A stretch of DNA of 64,000 nucleotides from NORP240 sp965222175 (GCA_965222175.1 OZ244938.1:4278001-4342000); one strand, 5' to 3'. Positions 27,277-36,967 are shown, numbered from the stretch's first letter. Numbers and translations are program-made. Notes: generated by a model not told the origin, from the letters alone.

Positions 27277-28092
27277 CTAGGGGAAAAATGACTGCCAGGG
27301 ATAGCCGCCATCGGCGATGGCGGTGAAGTGGGGATTGAGCAGGTCCGCCTTGGTGTTGTAGCGCAGCGCGTTGAAGTCCGGATCCACCAGGCTGCCACCC
27401 GCCGCCAGCAGCACGGCATGGGCTGCCGCCGTGTCCCACTCGCAGGTGGGACCCTGGCGCGGGTAAAGGTCTGCCTCGCCGGCCGCCACCAGGCAGATTT
27501 TCAGCGAACTGCCCATGCTGACCAACTGCAGATCAGGGAATTCTGCCCGGAGCCGATCCAGCAGGCTGTCCAGTTCCGGTGAACGATGGCTGCGACTGGC
27601 AACCACCCTGAGCGCTGTCTGGCCCGGCTCGACGGATCGGCAGCGAATTCCGGTTTCGACACCTGCCTGGCGCCGGCAGGCTCCCGACCCCCGTTCCCCC
27701 AGGTAAGTGACACCCGAAACCGGTACATGAACTACCCCCAGCACCGGCTCATGGTGATCTATCAACGCGATGTTGACGGTGAATTCGCCGTTACGCTTGA
27801 TGAACTCCTTGGTGCCGTCCAACGGGTCCACCAGCCAGTATCGGGTCCAGCTGCTGCGTACCGCATAGTCCAGCTGTTCAGATTCCTCCGATAAAACGGG
27901 AATCCCGGGTTCCGCCCCGGTAAGGCGACTGACAATCAGCCGGTGCGCCTTGCGGTCTGCCTCCGTCAGCGGCGAGTTGTCGTCCTTGACGGTAACATCT
28001 ATAGTGCCGGTCTTGTTGTAAACTTCGAGTATTTCCCGACCGGCGGCCTCGGCAGTCCGGGCTGCCAGGTCCAGTAACGACTTATCATCCAT
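27277..28092 (-). CDS. cysQ: 3'(2'),5'-bisphosphate nucleotidase CysQ
   Basis: A 271-residue member of the inositol monophosphatase-like family that removes the 3'-phosphate of PAP, recycling the by-product of sulfate assimilation. The lithium-sensitive Mg2+ site is complete: EESE (LSEESEQLDY), DPLDGTKEF and WDTAAAHAVL. ATG at 28092 is chosen; an in-frame TTG lies directly before it. It diverges from yrfG with a 42-bp gap, an arrangement that fits a shared promoter region. In Pseudomonas these genes also lie close together. Confidence 0.92.
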   Translation of the reverse strand: MDDKSLLDLAARTAEAAGREILEVYNKTGTIDVTVKDDNSPLTEADRKAHRLIVSRLTGAEPGIPVLSEESEQLDYAVRSSWTRYWLVDPLDGTKEFIKRNGEFTVNIALIDHHEPVLGVVHVPVSGVTYLGERGSGACRRQAGVETGIRCRSVEPGQTALRVVASRSHRSPELDSLLDRLRAEFPDLQLVSMGSSLKICLVAAGEADLYPRQGPTCEWDTAAAHAVLLAAGGSLVDPDFNALRYNTKADLLNPHFTAIADGGYPWQSFFP

Positions 28093-28134
28093 CAAAAATT
28101 CCAGCGGTTAGAAACTGCAGTTGCAGGCCTTACT

Positions 28135-28875
28135 ATGCGTGAGAAGATCGACAAAATCCACCGGGACGAGAGCTGCGCACCGCCCTGGGCACGGATAGAT
28201 ACCGTGATGTTCGACATGGATGGCACGCTGCTGGACCTGCATTTCGACAATTATTTCTGGCAGGAATTTCTTCCACGGGCCTGGGCCCGCTCCCGGAACA
28301 TGGATGCCAGGGAGGCCAGCGAACTGCTGCAGGGGCGCTATACCGAGTTGCGGGGAACCCTCAACTGGTACTGCCTGGACTTCTGGGCCGACGAGTTACA
28401 GCTGGATATCACGCTGCTCAAGCATGAAGTGAAACACAAGATCGCCATCCGCCCCAATGTTACCGATTTACTGGACAGACTCCGCCGGCTGGACAAACGC
28501 GTGCTGTTGATCACCAATGCCCATCCAGACAGCCTCAACCTCAAGCTGGAGCATACCGGTCTGGGTCGCTATTTCCATCGCACCATCAGTTCTCACCAGC
28601 TGCAGCTGGCCAAGGAGAATCACGGCTTCTGGTCAGCCCTGCTGAAAATGGAACACTACGACCCGGCGCGTACCCTGCTGATCGACGACAGCCTGCCGGT
28701 GCTGCAACAGGCCAGGCGGGAGGGCATCCGTTACCTTTACGGAATTCACCAGCCGGACAGCCGGCAGGACCCCGAGCTCATCGATGAATTTCCACAAATT
28801 GTTGATTTTGAACATATCATGCCTGCTGATGACAGACTTGGACGACCTGATCAGGAAGGGGAACCGACACCGTGA
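28135..28875 (+). CDS. yrfG: HAD-family GMP/IMP nucleotidase (YrfG)
   Basis: A 246-residue haloacid-dehalogenase phosphatase. Motif I is VMFDMDGTLLDL, motif II LLITNAHPDS, motif III lysine in QLAKENHGFW, and motif IV LLIDDSLPVL. E. coli YrfG dephosphorylates GMP and IMP. The hslR gene overlaps its stop by GTGA, as expected for the conserved yrfG-hslR pair. Confidence 0.9.
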   Translation: MREKIDKIHRDESCAPPWARIDTVMFDMDGTLLDLHFDNYFWQEFLPRAWARSRNMDAREASELLQGRYTELRGTLNWYCLDFWADELQLDITLLKHEVKHKIAIRPNVTDLLDRLRRLDKRVLLITNAHPDSLNLKLEHTGLGRYFHRTISSHQLQLAKENHGFWSALLKMEHYDPARTLLIDDSLPVLQQARREGIRYLYGIHQPDSRQDPELIDEFPQIVDFEHIMPADDRLGRPDQEGEPTP

Positions 28876-29285
28876 CGGCAAACAGCAACGGACAGCACGA
28901 CGGCGCCAAGGTGAGACTGGACAAATGGTTGTGGGCGGCACGCTTCTACAAGACCCGCTCGCTGGCCAAGCAGGCCATCGATGGCGGCAAAGTCCATTGC
29001 GACGGAACCCGGGCCAAGCCGGGCAAGGAAGTCACCGAGGGCCTCAGGATCACCCTGCGCCAGGGCTATGACGAGAAAACCGTGATTGTGACCGGCCTGT
29101 CAGAAAAGCGTCGAGGCGCGCCTGAGGCCCAGAAGCTTTACGAGGAAACGCCGGAAAGTATCGAGCAGCGCAAGCTGGCTGCAGCCCGTCGCAAGGCATC
29201 TCCCGGTCAGTTGCATACCGACGGTCGGCCCAGCAAGCGGGATCGCCGGTTGATACACCGGTTCAAAAAATCCCAGCTCGAGTGA
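28872..29285 (+). CDS. hslR: Heat-shock protein Hsp15, ribosome-associated S4-domain protein
   Basis: A 137-residue RNA-binding protein that helps recycle stalled 50S subunits carrying a nascent peptide. The S4 domain is VRLDKWLWAARFYKTRSLAKQAIDGGKV, followed by a basic C-terminal tail rich in K and R. The start is GTG, overlapping the yrfG stop. A strong intrinsic terminator follows. In E. coli hslO (Hsp33) comes next, before pckA; here it is missing and pckA follows directly. Confidence 0.93.
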   Translation: MTANSNGQHDGAKVRLDKWLWAARFYKTRSLAKQAIDGGKVHCDGTRAKPGKEVTEGLRITLRQGYDEKTVIVTGLSEKRRGAPEAQKLYEETPESIEQRKLAAARRKASPGQLHTDGRPSKRDRRLIHRFKKSQLE

Positions 29286-29287
29286 TG

Positions 29288-29327
29288 TTAAGGAATCTCT
29301 GCTTAACAGAGGTTTCTTATTTTTTAC
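29288..29327 (+). terminator. Intrinsic terminator of yrfG-hslR, made of a dispersed repeat
   Basis: AAGGAATCTCTG (29290-29301) pairs with CAGAGGTTTCTT (29307-29318) over 12 positions including two G-U pairs, loop CTTAA, followed by a T-rich tail (ATTTTTTACT). The 5' arm is a copy of the TTAAGGAACCTCTG repeat. Confidence 0.8.
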
Positions 29328-29478
29328 TCCCGGGCTTTTAATTTGGCATAATGCGATGCTGCTGCGACCCATGGACTACCGGCTCGGGACTTTCGGGAAA
29401 CCATTATGGCAGCGCATCCATGATTGCAGGTAATGGCGTGAGTCGGCTCATCCAGCTTCAACTACAGGTAACACGAAA

Positions 29479-31041
29479 ATGACGGACACGTCCGCAACGC
29501 CAGGTCAAACTGTTCATAACAATCTCCCCGTCAGTCAGTTAATTGAAATTGCCATTCAGAATCGCGAAGGCCGCCTGGCCGATACCGGTGCCCTGGTCGT
29601 TGAAACCGGGGAGCGCACGGGCCGGAGCCCCAGGGATCGCTTCATTGTCCAGGAACCCAGCACGGCAGACTCCATCGACTGGGGCCAGGTCAATCAGCCG
29701 TTCCCGTCCGACGCTTTCGACACCCTGTGGAACCGGGTAAATCAGTTCCTGTCCGACAAGGAATCCTTCGTTGCCGAACTGCATGTCGGCGCCGATCCGG
29801 ATCACTATATCCCGGTAGCGGTGACCACCCAGTACGCCTGGCACAACCTGTTCGCCCAGACGTTGTTTATCCGTACCGAAACATTCAACCCCAAGGACAA
29901 GCAGATCTGGCAGATAGTCAGCGCGCCGGAATTTGTCTGCGAGCCGGAGCGGGACGGCACCCACAGCGATGGCGCCGTCATTATCAACTTTGCCCAGCGC
30001 AAGGTATTGCTGGCGGGCATGCGCTACGCGGGTGAAATGAAGAAATCCATGTTCTCCGTACAGAATTTCCTGCTTCCGGAGAAAGATGTGTTGCCCATGC
30101 ACTGCTCCGCCAATGTTGGCAAGGACGGTGACGTCTGTCTTTTCTTTGGCCTGTCCGGCACCGGCAAGACCACGCTGTCGGCCGACCTCAACCGCTACCT
30201 CATCGGTGATGACGAGCACGGCTGGGGTAAGGGTACGGTGTTCAACATCGAGGGCGGATGTTACGCCAAGTGTATCAACCTCAGCCGGGAGAACGAGCCG
30301 GTAATCTGGGATGCAATCAGGTTCGGTGCGGTCATAGAAAACGTGGTGGTTGATGACAGGACCCGGGCGGCGGACTACAGCGACACTTCCCTCACCGAGA
30401 ACTCCCGAACCTGTTACCCCCTTGACCACGTTGCCATGCGCGTAGCGGAGAACCGGGCCGGCGAGCCCGGTGCCATCGTGTTTCTCACCTGTGACCTCAC
30501 CGGCGTGCTGCCCCCGGTCTCGATCCTGTCCAGGCAGGCTGCCGCCTATCATTTCCTGAGTGGCTACACCGCGCTGGTGGGTTCAACGGAGGTGGGTGCC
30601 GGTGACGGCATCAAGTCGACGTTTTCGGTCTGTTTCGGCGCACCGTTTTTCCCGCGACCGGCATCGGTTTATGCCGACCTGCTCATCAAGCGGATTACTG
30701 ATTTCGGCAGCCAGGTCTACCTGGTGAACACCGGGTGGACCGGGGGGCCACATGGCGTGGGGCAGCGTTTCGATATCCCCACGACACGGGCGATTCTTGC
30801 CGCCATTCAGAATGGTTCATTGAAAGACGTGGAAACCGAGCATCTCCCCGGGCTCAACCTGGACATCCCCACATCGGTACCCGGTGTCAGCAGCGATCTT
30901 CTCAACCCGAAAAGGACCTGGGAAGATGGCCGGGCATACGACCAGAAAGCGGCCAGCCTGATCGCCCAGTTCAATGAGAATATGCAACGTTTCGATGTCT
31001 CTGCGGAGATTATCGCTGCGGGCCCCCGACAACAGAACTGA
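29479..31041 (+). CDS. pckA: Phosphoenolpyruvate carboxykinase (ATP)
   Basis: A 520-residue enzyme that converts oxaloacetate and ATP to phosphoenolpyruvate and CO2, the entry step of gluconeogenesis. The kinase-1a loop FFGLSGTGKTTLSADL, the metal-site lysine and histidine region (MRYAGEMKKSMFSVQNF, LPMHCSANVG) and YTALVGSTEVGAG are intact. The length fits the bacterial ATP-dependent family. A CATAAT box at 29347-29352 with TTTACT 18 bp before it may be the promoter. gshA follows within 70 bp. Confidence 0.95.
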   Translation: MTDTSATPGQTVHNNLPVSQLIEIAIQNREGRLADTGALVVETGERTGRSPRDRFIVQEPSTADSIDWGQVNQPFPSDAFDTLWNRVNQFLSDKESFVAELHVGADPDHYIPVAVTTQYAWHNLFAQTLFIRTETFNPKDKQIWQIVSAPEFVCEPERDGTHSDGAVIINFAQRKVLLAGMRYAGEMKKSMFSVQNFLLPEKDVLPMHCSANVGKDGDVCLFFGLSGTGKTTLSADLNRYLIGDDEHGWGKGTVFNIEGGCYAKCINLSRENEPVIWDAIRFGAVIENVVVDDRTRAADYSDTSLTENSRTCYPLDHVAMRVAENRAGEPGAIVFLTCDLTGVLPPVSILSRQAAAYHFLSGYTALVGSTEVGAGDGIKSTFSVCFGAPFFPRPASVYADLLIKRITDFGSQVYLVNTGWTGGPHGVGQRFDIPTTRAILAAIQNGSLKDVETEHLPGLNLDIPTSVPGVSSDLLNPKRTWEDGRAYDQKAASLIAQFNENMQRFDVSAEIIAAGPRQQN

Positions 31042-31111
31042 TTGCCTGACCGCAATCAACCAGGCCGTGAACAGCGTAGCAGCAGAAAGCGGCAGTAAAC
31101 GAGGAAGTGCA

Positions 31112-32686
31112 TTGGCCGGGAAACTTGACCAGAGTCTTGAACGATTCAAGCTGAAAGAATTTCCACCGCAGTGGGGCAATATTCACCGGGGTATCGAAAA
31201 GGAAAGTCTGCGGGTGACACCGGAAGGCAGCATTGCCCTGTCGTCACATCCCGTTGGACTGGGTTCGGCGCTTACCAACCCCTACATCACCACGGATTTT
31301 TCCGAAGCACTGCTGGAATTCATCACCCCGGTTCGACAGGATATCGACGAAAGCCTGCAGTTCCTGGAAGCAATTCATCGTTATACCTACCAGCAGCTGG
31401 AGAATGACGAGCTTCTCTGGGTTTTCAGCATGCCGTGTCCCACGGGCAATCTCGATGATATACCCCTGGCCAGATACGGCGACTCCAATATCGGCCGGCT
31501 TAAAACGCTCTATCGACGCGGATTGAGTCATCGTTACGGCAGCCTGATGCAGACCATTGCCGGCATCCATTACAACTTTTCCATGCCGGAAGAGTTCTGG
31601 ACGGCGCTGCAGCGACACCGTGGCTTCGACGGCAGTCTTCAGGATTTCAGAACCTCGGGTTACCTGCACCTGATTCGGAATTTTCATCGCTTCAGCTGGC
31701 TGCTGCTGTACCTGTTCGGCGCCTCCCCGGTTACCTGTAAATGCTTCGCCCGCAACCGCAAACATGAGCTGCAGGAATACGATGACGGCACGCTGTATCT
31801 CCCCCATGCCACCTGCCTGCGCATGGGCGACCTGGGATACCGCAGCGACGCCCAGAAATCCCTGTTCGTCTGTTACAACGATCTGCAGAGTTACGTGGAC
31901 AGCCTCAATTCGGCCATGCAGACCAGTTACGCGCCCTATCGGGAAATCGACGCCGCTGCCGGCGGCGAACCGTTACAGATGAACAGCAACCTGCTGCAGC
32001 TGGAGAACGAGTTCTACAGTACCATCAGGCCCAAGCGCATTACCGAACCCGGTGAGCGGCCCCTTTCTGCCCTGCTCCGGGGCGGTATTGAGTATATCGA
32101 GGTTCGCGCCCTTGACCTTGACCCGTTCGAACCACTGGGCATCAGTGCCGTGCAGGCCAGGTTCCTGGACTCGTTTCTGCTCTATTGCCTGCTCAGCGAC
32201 AGCCCCGACTGCGATGCCCGGGAGCAGCAGGAAGTCGGTGAAAATCTGGAAGCTGTCATCGCCCGGGGTCGTGATCCGGAACTGCAGCTCAACTGTCGGG
32301 GTAAACCGCTAAGCCTGGTGGCCTGGGCTGAGGATCTGCTCTCCGATATTCAGCACGCCGCTAACCTGCTGGACGCGGCGGAGGGTCAGAACCTTCACAG
32401 TGCCAGCCTGGCAGGACAGAGAAAAAAGGTAGAAAACCCCGGACTGACACCCTCGGGACGGATACTGCAGGAGATGCGGGATTCTCAATCCTCGTTCTAT
32501 CGCTACGCCATGGCCCTGTCCCTGGAGCACCGCCAGCAGCTGACCAGGGGCGCAATAGACAGCAGGCTGCTTGCCCAGCTGGAGGCTGCCAGTTCAGTAT
32601 CCGTGGAACGACAGAAAGAAATAGAAGCCAGCGACGACATGGATTTTCACAGCTTCCTGGCCCAGTGGAATGGCTACCATGTCTGA
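31112..32686 (+). CDS. gshA: Glutamate-cysteine ligase
   Basis: A 524-residue enzyme that joins glutamate and cysteine in the first step of glutathione synthesis (E. coli GshA is 518). The start is taken as TTG at 31112, 7 bp after GAGGA. An ATG much further upstream (30974) would sit inside pckA, and a GTG at 31067 lacks a ribosome site. Family segments are WGNIHRGIEKESLRV, LGSALTNPYITTDFSEALLEFITP and GIHYNFSMPEEFW. It ends 5 bp from the convergent flavoprotein gene. Confidence 0.93.
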   Translation: MAGKLDQSLERFKLKEFPPQWGNIHRGIEKESLRVTPEGSIALSSHPVGLGSALTNPYITTDFSEALLEFITPVRQDIDESLQFLEAIHRYTYQQLENDELLWVFSMPCPTGNLDDIPLARYGDSNIGRLKTLYRRGLSHRYGSLMQTIAGIHYNFSMPEEFWTALQRHRGFDGSLQDFRTSGYLHLIRNFHRFSWLLLYLFGASPVTCKCFARNRKHELQEYDDGTLYLPHATCLRMGDLGYRSDAQKSLFVCYNDLQSYVDSLNSAMQTSYAPYREIDAAAGGEPLQMNSNLLQLENEFYSTIRPKRITEPGERPLSALLRGGIEYIEVRALDLDPFEPLGISAVQARFLDSFLLYCLLSDSPDCDAREQQEVGENLEAVIARGRDPELQLNCRGKPLSLVAWAEDLLSDIQHAANLLDAAEGQNLHSASLAGQRKKVENPGLTPSGRILQEMRDSQSSFYRYAMALSLEHRQQLTRGAIDSRLLAQLEAASSVSVERQKEIEASDDMDFHSFLAQWNGYHV

Positions 32687-32691
32687 CCCGA

Positions 32692-34854
32692 TTATCCCTT
32701 ATTGCCAGCCTGCCTGGGCTGGCCCCGCTGCCACCTGAAAAAGCGTTCCAGAAAAGGGAAAAGTTTTTCCGGCAACCGGGCATTTCGCCAGCTGTTGGCA
32801 GCGAACTTGTTAGCCTCCATGAGCGTGGGATAGATGTGAGTTGTCGCCGCGATTTTCTTCAGCCCGAGGCCATGGGTCATGGCAAACACGTATTCGGCAA
32901 TCAGCTCTCCCGCATGGTGACCGACGATAGTCACGCCCAGAATGGCGTCCTTGCCGGGCCGGGTCAGCACCTTGACAAATCCATGGGCCTCCTCGTCGGT
33001 AAGGGCACGATCCAGCTCGGCCAGATCATAGCGGGTCACTTCGAACTCCACGTTTTTCTCCCTGGCTTCCTGTTCATTCAAACCAACCCGCGCAACTTCC
33101 GGATCGGTAAAAGTCGCCCACGGAACCACCCGGTAATCGACACGGGATTTTCGAACCCAGCCGGCCAGTGAATTAAGTGCTGCATACCAGGCCTGAAAAG
33201 AAGCCATGTGAGTGAACTGATACGGACCGACGACATCGCCACAGGCGTATATGTTCGGGAACGCCGTTTGTAAAAACTGGTTCACGTTGAGAGTGCCCTG
33301 TTTTGTCAGTGGCATATTGAGTTCTTCTAGGCCGAAACCGTCGACATTGGCCTTGCGTCCCAGTGCCAGCAGCACCTTGTCGAACCTGACTTCCACCTGC
33401 TCTCCGCCATGGTCCGCCTCCATTATCCCGCCCGCACCGTCGGCACGAAAAGCTTTCACCCGGTGTTCAGTCAATACCCTGATACCATCCCGCTCGAATC
33501 GTTTACGGATCAGCTCGGAAACTTCCACATCCTCCCGGGACATGATTCGTGAAACCTGATCCACCTGGGTTACCTCTGCGCCCAGGTTATTGAACGCCTG
33601 GGCAAGTTCACAACCAATGGGACCACCGCCGATAACCAGCAGTCGCTTGGGCAACTCGCTCAGATTCCATACCGTGTCGGATGTAAGGTAGTCAACCTGG
33701 TCAAGACCGGGAATGGGCGGTACCAGCGGCCGGGCACCCGTAGCGATTATGATGGAACGCGTATTGATGGTCCTGCCATTCACTTCAACCTGGTAGGGCG
33801 AAACTATACGTGCTTCGCCAATTTCACATTCCACGCCCAGCGACGTGAACCTTTCCACCGAATCGTGGGGTTCTATTGCCCGGATAATTCCCTGGACCCG
33901 ATTCATTACAGCACCGAAATCCACGTCGCCCTGGACATTGCGCAGGCCGTATTCGGAAGCCCGCTTCAGGTAGGAGGCGATCCGTCCACTGCGTATCAAC
34001 GACTTGCTGGGTACGCAGCCGGTGTTCAGGCAGTCACCGCCCATCCTGTGCTTTTCAATCAGCACTACCCTGGCCTTGGCTCCGGCCACGATCAGGGAGG
34101 CTACCAGGCCCGCCGAACCGGCTCCCAGCACCACGACATTGGCATCGAAGTGCGCCGGTTTCTGATAGGGCCTGAGCACTCTTCTTCGCCTGATGAAGTT
34201 CACCATAAGCCGGGCGATCAGCGGGAACAGGCCAATCAGGGCAAATGACACCAACACCGACCCGCTGACCAGGCCCGAGAGCGAGGTGATCTCGGCCAAC
34301 TGGGATCCGGCATTGACGAAAACAATTGTGCCAAGGAACATGCCGGCCTGACTGACCAGGTAGAATGCCGCGGTCGAGATCGGAGTCAGACCCATCAACA
34401 GGTTGATTACGAAGAACGGAAAAATCGGCACCATCCTGAGACTGAATAGATAAAAAGCGCCATCTCTCTCTATTCCCCTGTTAATAGGGGTCAGGTAGTC
34501 ACCGAACTTTTCCTGCACCCAGTCTTTCAATAGAATCCTGGAAACCAGGAATGCCAGCGTTGCCCCGATGCTGCTGGCAAAGGAAACCAGCAGGACACCC
34601 CAGAGCAGTCCGAATACGGCGCCACCCAGCAGCGTCATCAGCAGTGCCCCGGGAATAGAGAGCGCGGTGACAAGTACATAGACACCGAAATAGACAGAGG
34701 CGAACAGCAGGAAGTTTTCGTTCTTGAGCTGTTCCAGGGCATCGAGCCGGGACTGCACGTAATCCAGGGTTAGAAACCTGTCCAGGCCGAAAGCGAAATA
34801 GGCGACGAGGAGTAAAGCGACAATCGTGAGCGTCAGTATTTTCGAATTTTTCAA
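32692..34854 (-). CDS. Fusion of VTT (TVP38/DedA-like) membrane domain and FAD disulfide oxidoreductase
   Basis: About 720 residues. TTG at 34854 follows AAGGAAAA; a GTG at 34929 lacks such a site. The N-terminal quarter is a SNARE-associated/VTT membrane domain (ILTLTIVALLLVAYFAF, YVLVTALSIPGALLMTLLGGAVFGLLWG, LRMVPIFPFFVINLLMGLTPI). From about residue 240 it is a mercuric-reductase/lipoamide-dehydrogenase-like flavoprotein: VVVLGAGSAGLVASL, redox pair GGDCLNTGCVPSK, NADH site LLVIGGGPIGCELAQ, FAD site NIYACGDVVG and dimer-interface THIYPTLMEANK. Such fusions occur in marine bacteria and the electron acceptor is unknown. A mercuric reductase is unlikely: no HMA domain and no C-terminal CC pair. 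Confidence 0.88.
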   Translation of the reverse strand: MKNSKILTLTIVALLLVAYFAFGLDRFLTLDYVQSRLDALEQLKNENFLLFASVYFGVYVLVTALSIPGALLMTLLGGAVFGLLWGVLLVSFASSIGATLAFLVSRILLKDWVQEKFGDYLTPINRGIERDGAFYLFSLRMVPIFPFFVINLLMGLTPISTAAFYLVSQAGMFLGTIVFVNAGSQLAEITSLSGLVSGSVLVSFALIGLFPLIARLMVNFIRRRRVLRPYQKPAHFDANVVVLGAGSAGLVASLIVAGAKARVVLIEKHRMGGDCLNTGCVPSKSLIRSGRIASYLKRASEYGLRNVQGDVDFGAVMNRVQGIIRAIEPHDSVERFTSLGVECEIGEARIVSPYQVEVNGRTINTRSIIIATGARPLVPPIPGLDQVDYLTSDTVWNLSELPKRLLVIGGGPIGCELAQAFNNLGAEVTQVDQVSRIMSREDVEVSELIRKRFERDGIRVLTEHRVKAFRADGAGGIMEADHGGEQVEVRFDKVLLALGRKANVDGFGLEELNMPLTKQGTLNVNQFLQTAFPNIYACGDVVGPYQFTHMASFQAWYAALNSLAGWVRKSRVDYRVVPWATFTDPEVARVGLNEQEAREKNVEFEVTRYDLAELDRALTDEEAHGFVKVLTRPGKDAILGVTIVGHHAGELIAEYVFAMTHGLGLKKIAATTHIYPTLMEANKFAANSWRNARLPEKLFPFLERFFRWQRGQPRQAGNKG

Positions 34855-35400
34855 GTGCCAGTTTTCCTTTTTATCATGTTGCCATTCCCCTTGTGGATCG
34901 CGGGGAGGGAGGATTACTCCGGTTGCCACGGGTCAATGGCAATCCTGTCCGCTGCCAGGCCAGACCTTATCGGCCCTGAAGACTGTCACGGCCTGGTCGG
35001 GTTGTCATCCTGACGCCAAGATACGTCGGCGGCATGAAATCGGCAAATTTCTGCGGACCGGCAATAATTCCCAGGGCCTGTTCACGCTGATTTTATTGTC
35101 ACTACCGTGGCTGAAAAAGCGCCGATCCAGGTGCGAGGAGCGTGGCTGGGGCAAAAATGACTTCCAGCAGCGTTAATCAAGGGAACGCTTGCTGTTATTT
35201 TTTCTTTCATGGTCGGTAGTATTGATGCACATTGAAGCGGTTCCAGTTAAGGGATGTGACACTGCCTGATGTCAATACCGCTTCCCGCAGGCATCACCGC
35301 GTGTCACAACTTCACGTGAAATCACAGTGAGTCGGGATTTCTATTGCGATATCATTGCAGGCATCCGGTCGGATGGCCGCCAATTGCCCAGGAAAACAGC
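34855..35400. other. Divergent intergenic region between flavoprotein fusion and hemB
   Basis: This stretch of about 550 bp has no convincing gene; the plus-strand frame at 34826-35176 has composition unlike a protein. An 8-bp inverted repeat, TGTGACAC (35255-35262) and GTGTCACA (35301-35308), spaced by 38 bp, lies about 95 bp before the hemB start and could be a regulator site or hairpin. Nothing else was recognised. Confidence 0.5.
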
Positions 35401-36411
35401 GTGTCAGATTTCAGTCGAAGATTCCCCGTTACGAGAATGCGTCGCATGCGCCGCGACGATTTCAGTCGCAGGTTGATGCGGGAAACGCGGTTGTCCGTTG
35501 ACGACCTCATTTTCCCGATCTTTATAGTCGAGGGGAAACAGCAGCGTCAGCCCATCGATTCCATGCCGGACATGTTCCGTCTCAGCATTGATTCCCTGCT
35601 GAAAGAGGCGGAGCAACTGGTCGAACTGGGCTTACCGGCAATCGCATTGTTCCCGTCACCGGATCAATCCTGTAAAAGCCTGGACGGGCGCGAGGCATAC
35701 AATCCGGAAGGGCTGGTACAGCGGGCTGTCCGGGCACTGAAACAGGAATTTCCCGATCTTGGCGTGATTACCGATGTCGCCCTGGACCCCTACACCACCC
35801 ATGGCCAGGACGGCATCATCGACGATAGCGGTTACGTGTTGAATGACGATACCGTCGAAACACTGGTGAAGCAGGCTGTTTCCCAGGCTGAAGCCGGTGC
35901 CGACATGGTGGCACCCTCGGATATGATGGACGGTCGCATCGGTGCCATTCGCCAAGCGCTGGAGGAATCGAGACTGATCTACACCCGGATACTGGCCTAC
36001 TCCGCGAAATACGCGTCGAGTTACTATGGTCCGTTCCGGGATGCGGTGGGTTCCAGCTCCAGCCTGGGCGGCGGGAACAAGTACACCTACCAGATGGATA
36101 TAGCCAACAGCGACGAAGCCTGCCAGGAGGTGGCGCTGGACCTGGCGGAAGGCGCCGACATGATAATGGTCAAGCCCGGGATGCCCTACCTGGACATTGT
36201 CAGTAAGGTGAAGAATCGATTCGGCGTGCCGACTTTCGTCTACCAGGTGAGCGGTGAGTACGCCATGCACCTGGCGGCCGCACGCAATGGCTGGCTGGAC
36301 GAGGAAGCCGTGGCACTGGAATCACTGGTCTGTATAAAACGCGCCGGTGCCGACGCTATCCTGACCTATTTTGCGCCCAGGGTGGCCAGATTGTTGCGGG
36401 ATGCAGGCTGA
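35401..36411 (+). CDS. hemB: Delta-aminolevulinic acid dehydratase (porphobilinogen synthase)
   Basis: A 336-residue enzyme that condenses two ALA molecules to porphobilinogen in haem synthesis. The Schiff-base lysines are in YSAKYASSYYGPFRDA and MIMVKPGMPYLD. The metal region is DVALDPYTTHGQDG, the Mg-type form without the zinc cysteines, as in Pseudomonas. GTG at 35401 is the start (VSDFSRRFPVTRMRRMRRDDF); upstream codons look non-coding. The hemCDXY cluster lies 7 kb downstream in the opposite direction. Confidence 0.94.
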   Translation: MSDFSRRFPVTRMRRMRRDDFSRRLMRETRLSVDDLIFPIFIVEGKQQRQPIDSMPDMFRLSIDSLLKEAEQLVELGLPAIALFPSPDQSCKSLDGREAYNPEGLVQRAVRALKQEFPDLGVITDVALDPYTTHGQDGIIDDSGYVLNDDTVETLVKQAVSQAEAGADMVAPSDMMDGRIGAIRQALEESRLIYTRILAYSAKYASSYYGPFRDAVGSSSSLGGGNKYTYQMDIANSDEACQEVALDLAEGADMIMVKPGMPYLDIVSKVKNRFGVPTFVYQVSGEYAMHLAAARNGWLDEEAVALESLVCIKRAGADAILTYFAPRVARLLRDAG

Positions 36412-36455
36412 TGGCCGAATACAACCCATGACCTCGTGATTCCGACAGTTTTTAC

Positions 36456-36483
36456 TTGAATACTCTTTATTTGGCCTTATCAT
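36456..36483 (+). promoter_or_regulatory. Candidate sigma-70 promoter of trxA
   Basis: TTGAAT (36456-36461), 16-bp spacer, TATCAT (36478-36483), about 140 bp before the trxA start. Matches are partial. Confidence 0.4.
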
Positions 36484-36625
36484 AGGGCCCAATCGCTGGC
36501 TACCTGAACCTCTGACGCTGAGGATTTCCTGAAAACTGTCCTTTTCCGGCCATTCTCATAAGGGATAGCCGAATTGCAGCGTTTTACGTTTACAGCATTA
36601 AACTTGAGACAGAAGGAATCGATAA

Positions 36626-36952
36626 ATGAGTGAAAAGATCGTCCACACGAGTGATGACAATTTTGGCCCGGACGTGCTGGAAGCTGACGGCCCGGTACTG
36701 GTGGACTTCTGGGCAGAATGGTGTGGCCCCTGCAAGATGATTGCCCCGGTACTTGAAGAGCTTGCCGATGATTACGAAGGCAAACTCAAGATCTGCAAGC
36801 TGGACATCGATGCCAATACCCAGACGGCACCAAAGTACGGTATTCGTGGCATTCCCACGCTGATCGTATTCAACAACGGCGAGCCGGTCGGCACCAAGGT
36901 AGGCGCGCTTTCCAAGTCCCAGCTATCGGCATTTATTGACAGTGTGATCTGA
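36626..36952 (+). CDS. trxA: Thioredoxin 1
   Basis: A 108-residue cytoplasmic disulfide reductase with the active site FWAEWCGPCKMIAP, the buried aspartate in VLVDFWAEW and the cis-proline loop GIRGIPTLIVF. AGAAGGAAT lies before the ATG. It is placed before rho, as in Pseudomonas and E. coli. Confidence 0.96.
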   Translation: MSEKIVHTSDDNFGPDVLEADGPVLVDFWAEWCGPCKMIAPVLEELADDYEGKLKICKLDIDANTQTAPKYGIRGIPTLIVFNNGEPVGTKVGALSKSQLSAFIDSVI

Positions 36953-36967
36953 TTTACGTTTAATGAG

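Noticed and set aside
32692..34854. Annotation as mercuric reductase
   Set aside because: It has the CxxxxC flavoprotein core but no HMA domain and no C-terminal cysteine pair, and no mer genes are nearby.
34826..35176. 116-codon plus-strand frame upstream of hemB
   Set aside because: It overlaps the start of the flavoprotein gene, its composition is not protein-like, and no motif or ribosome site is seen.
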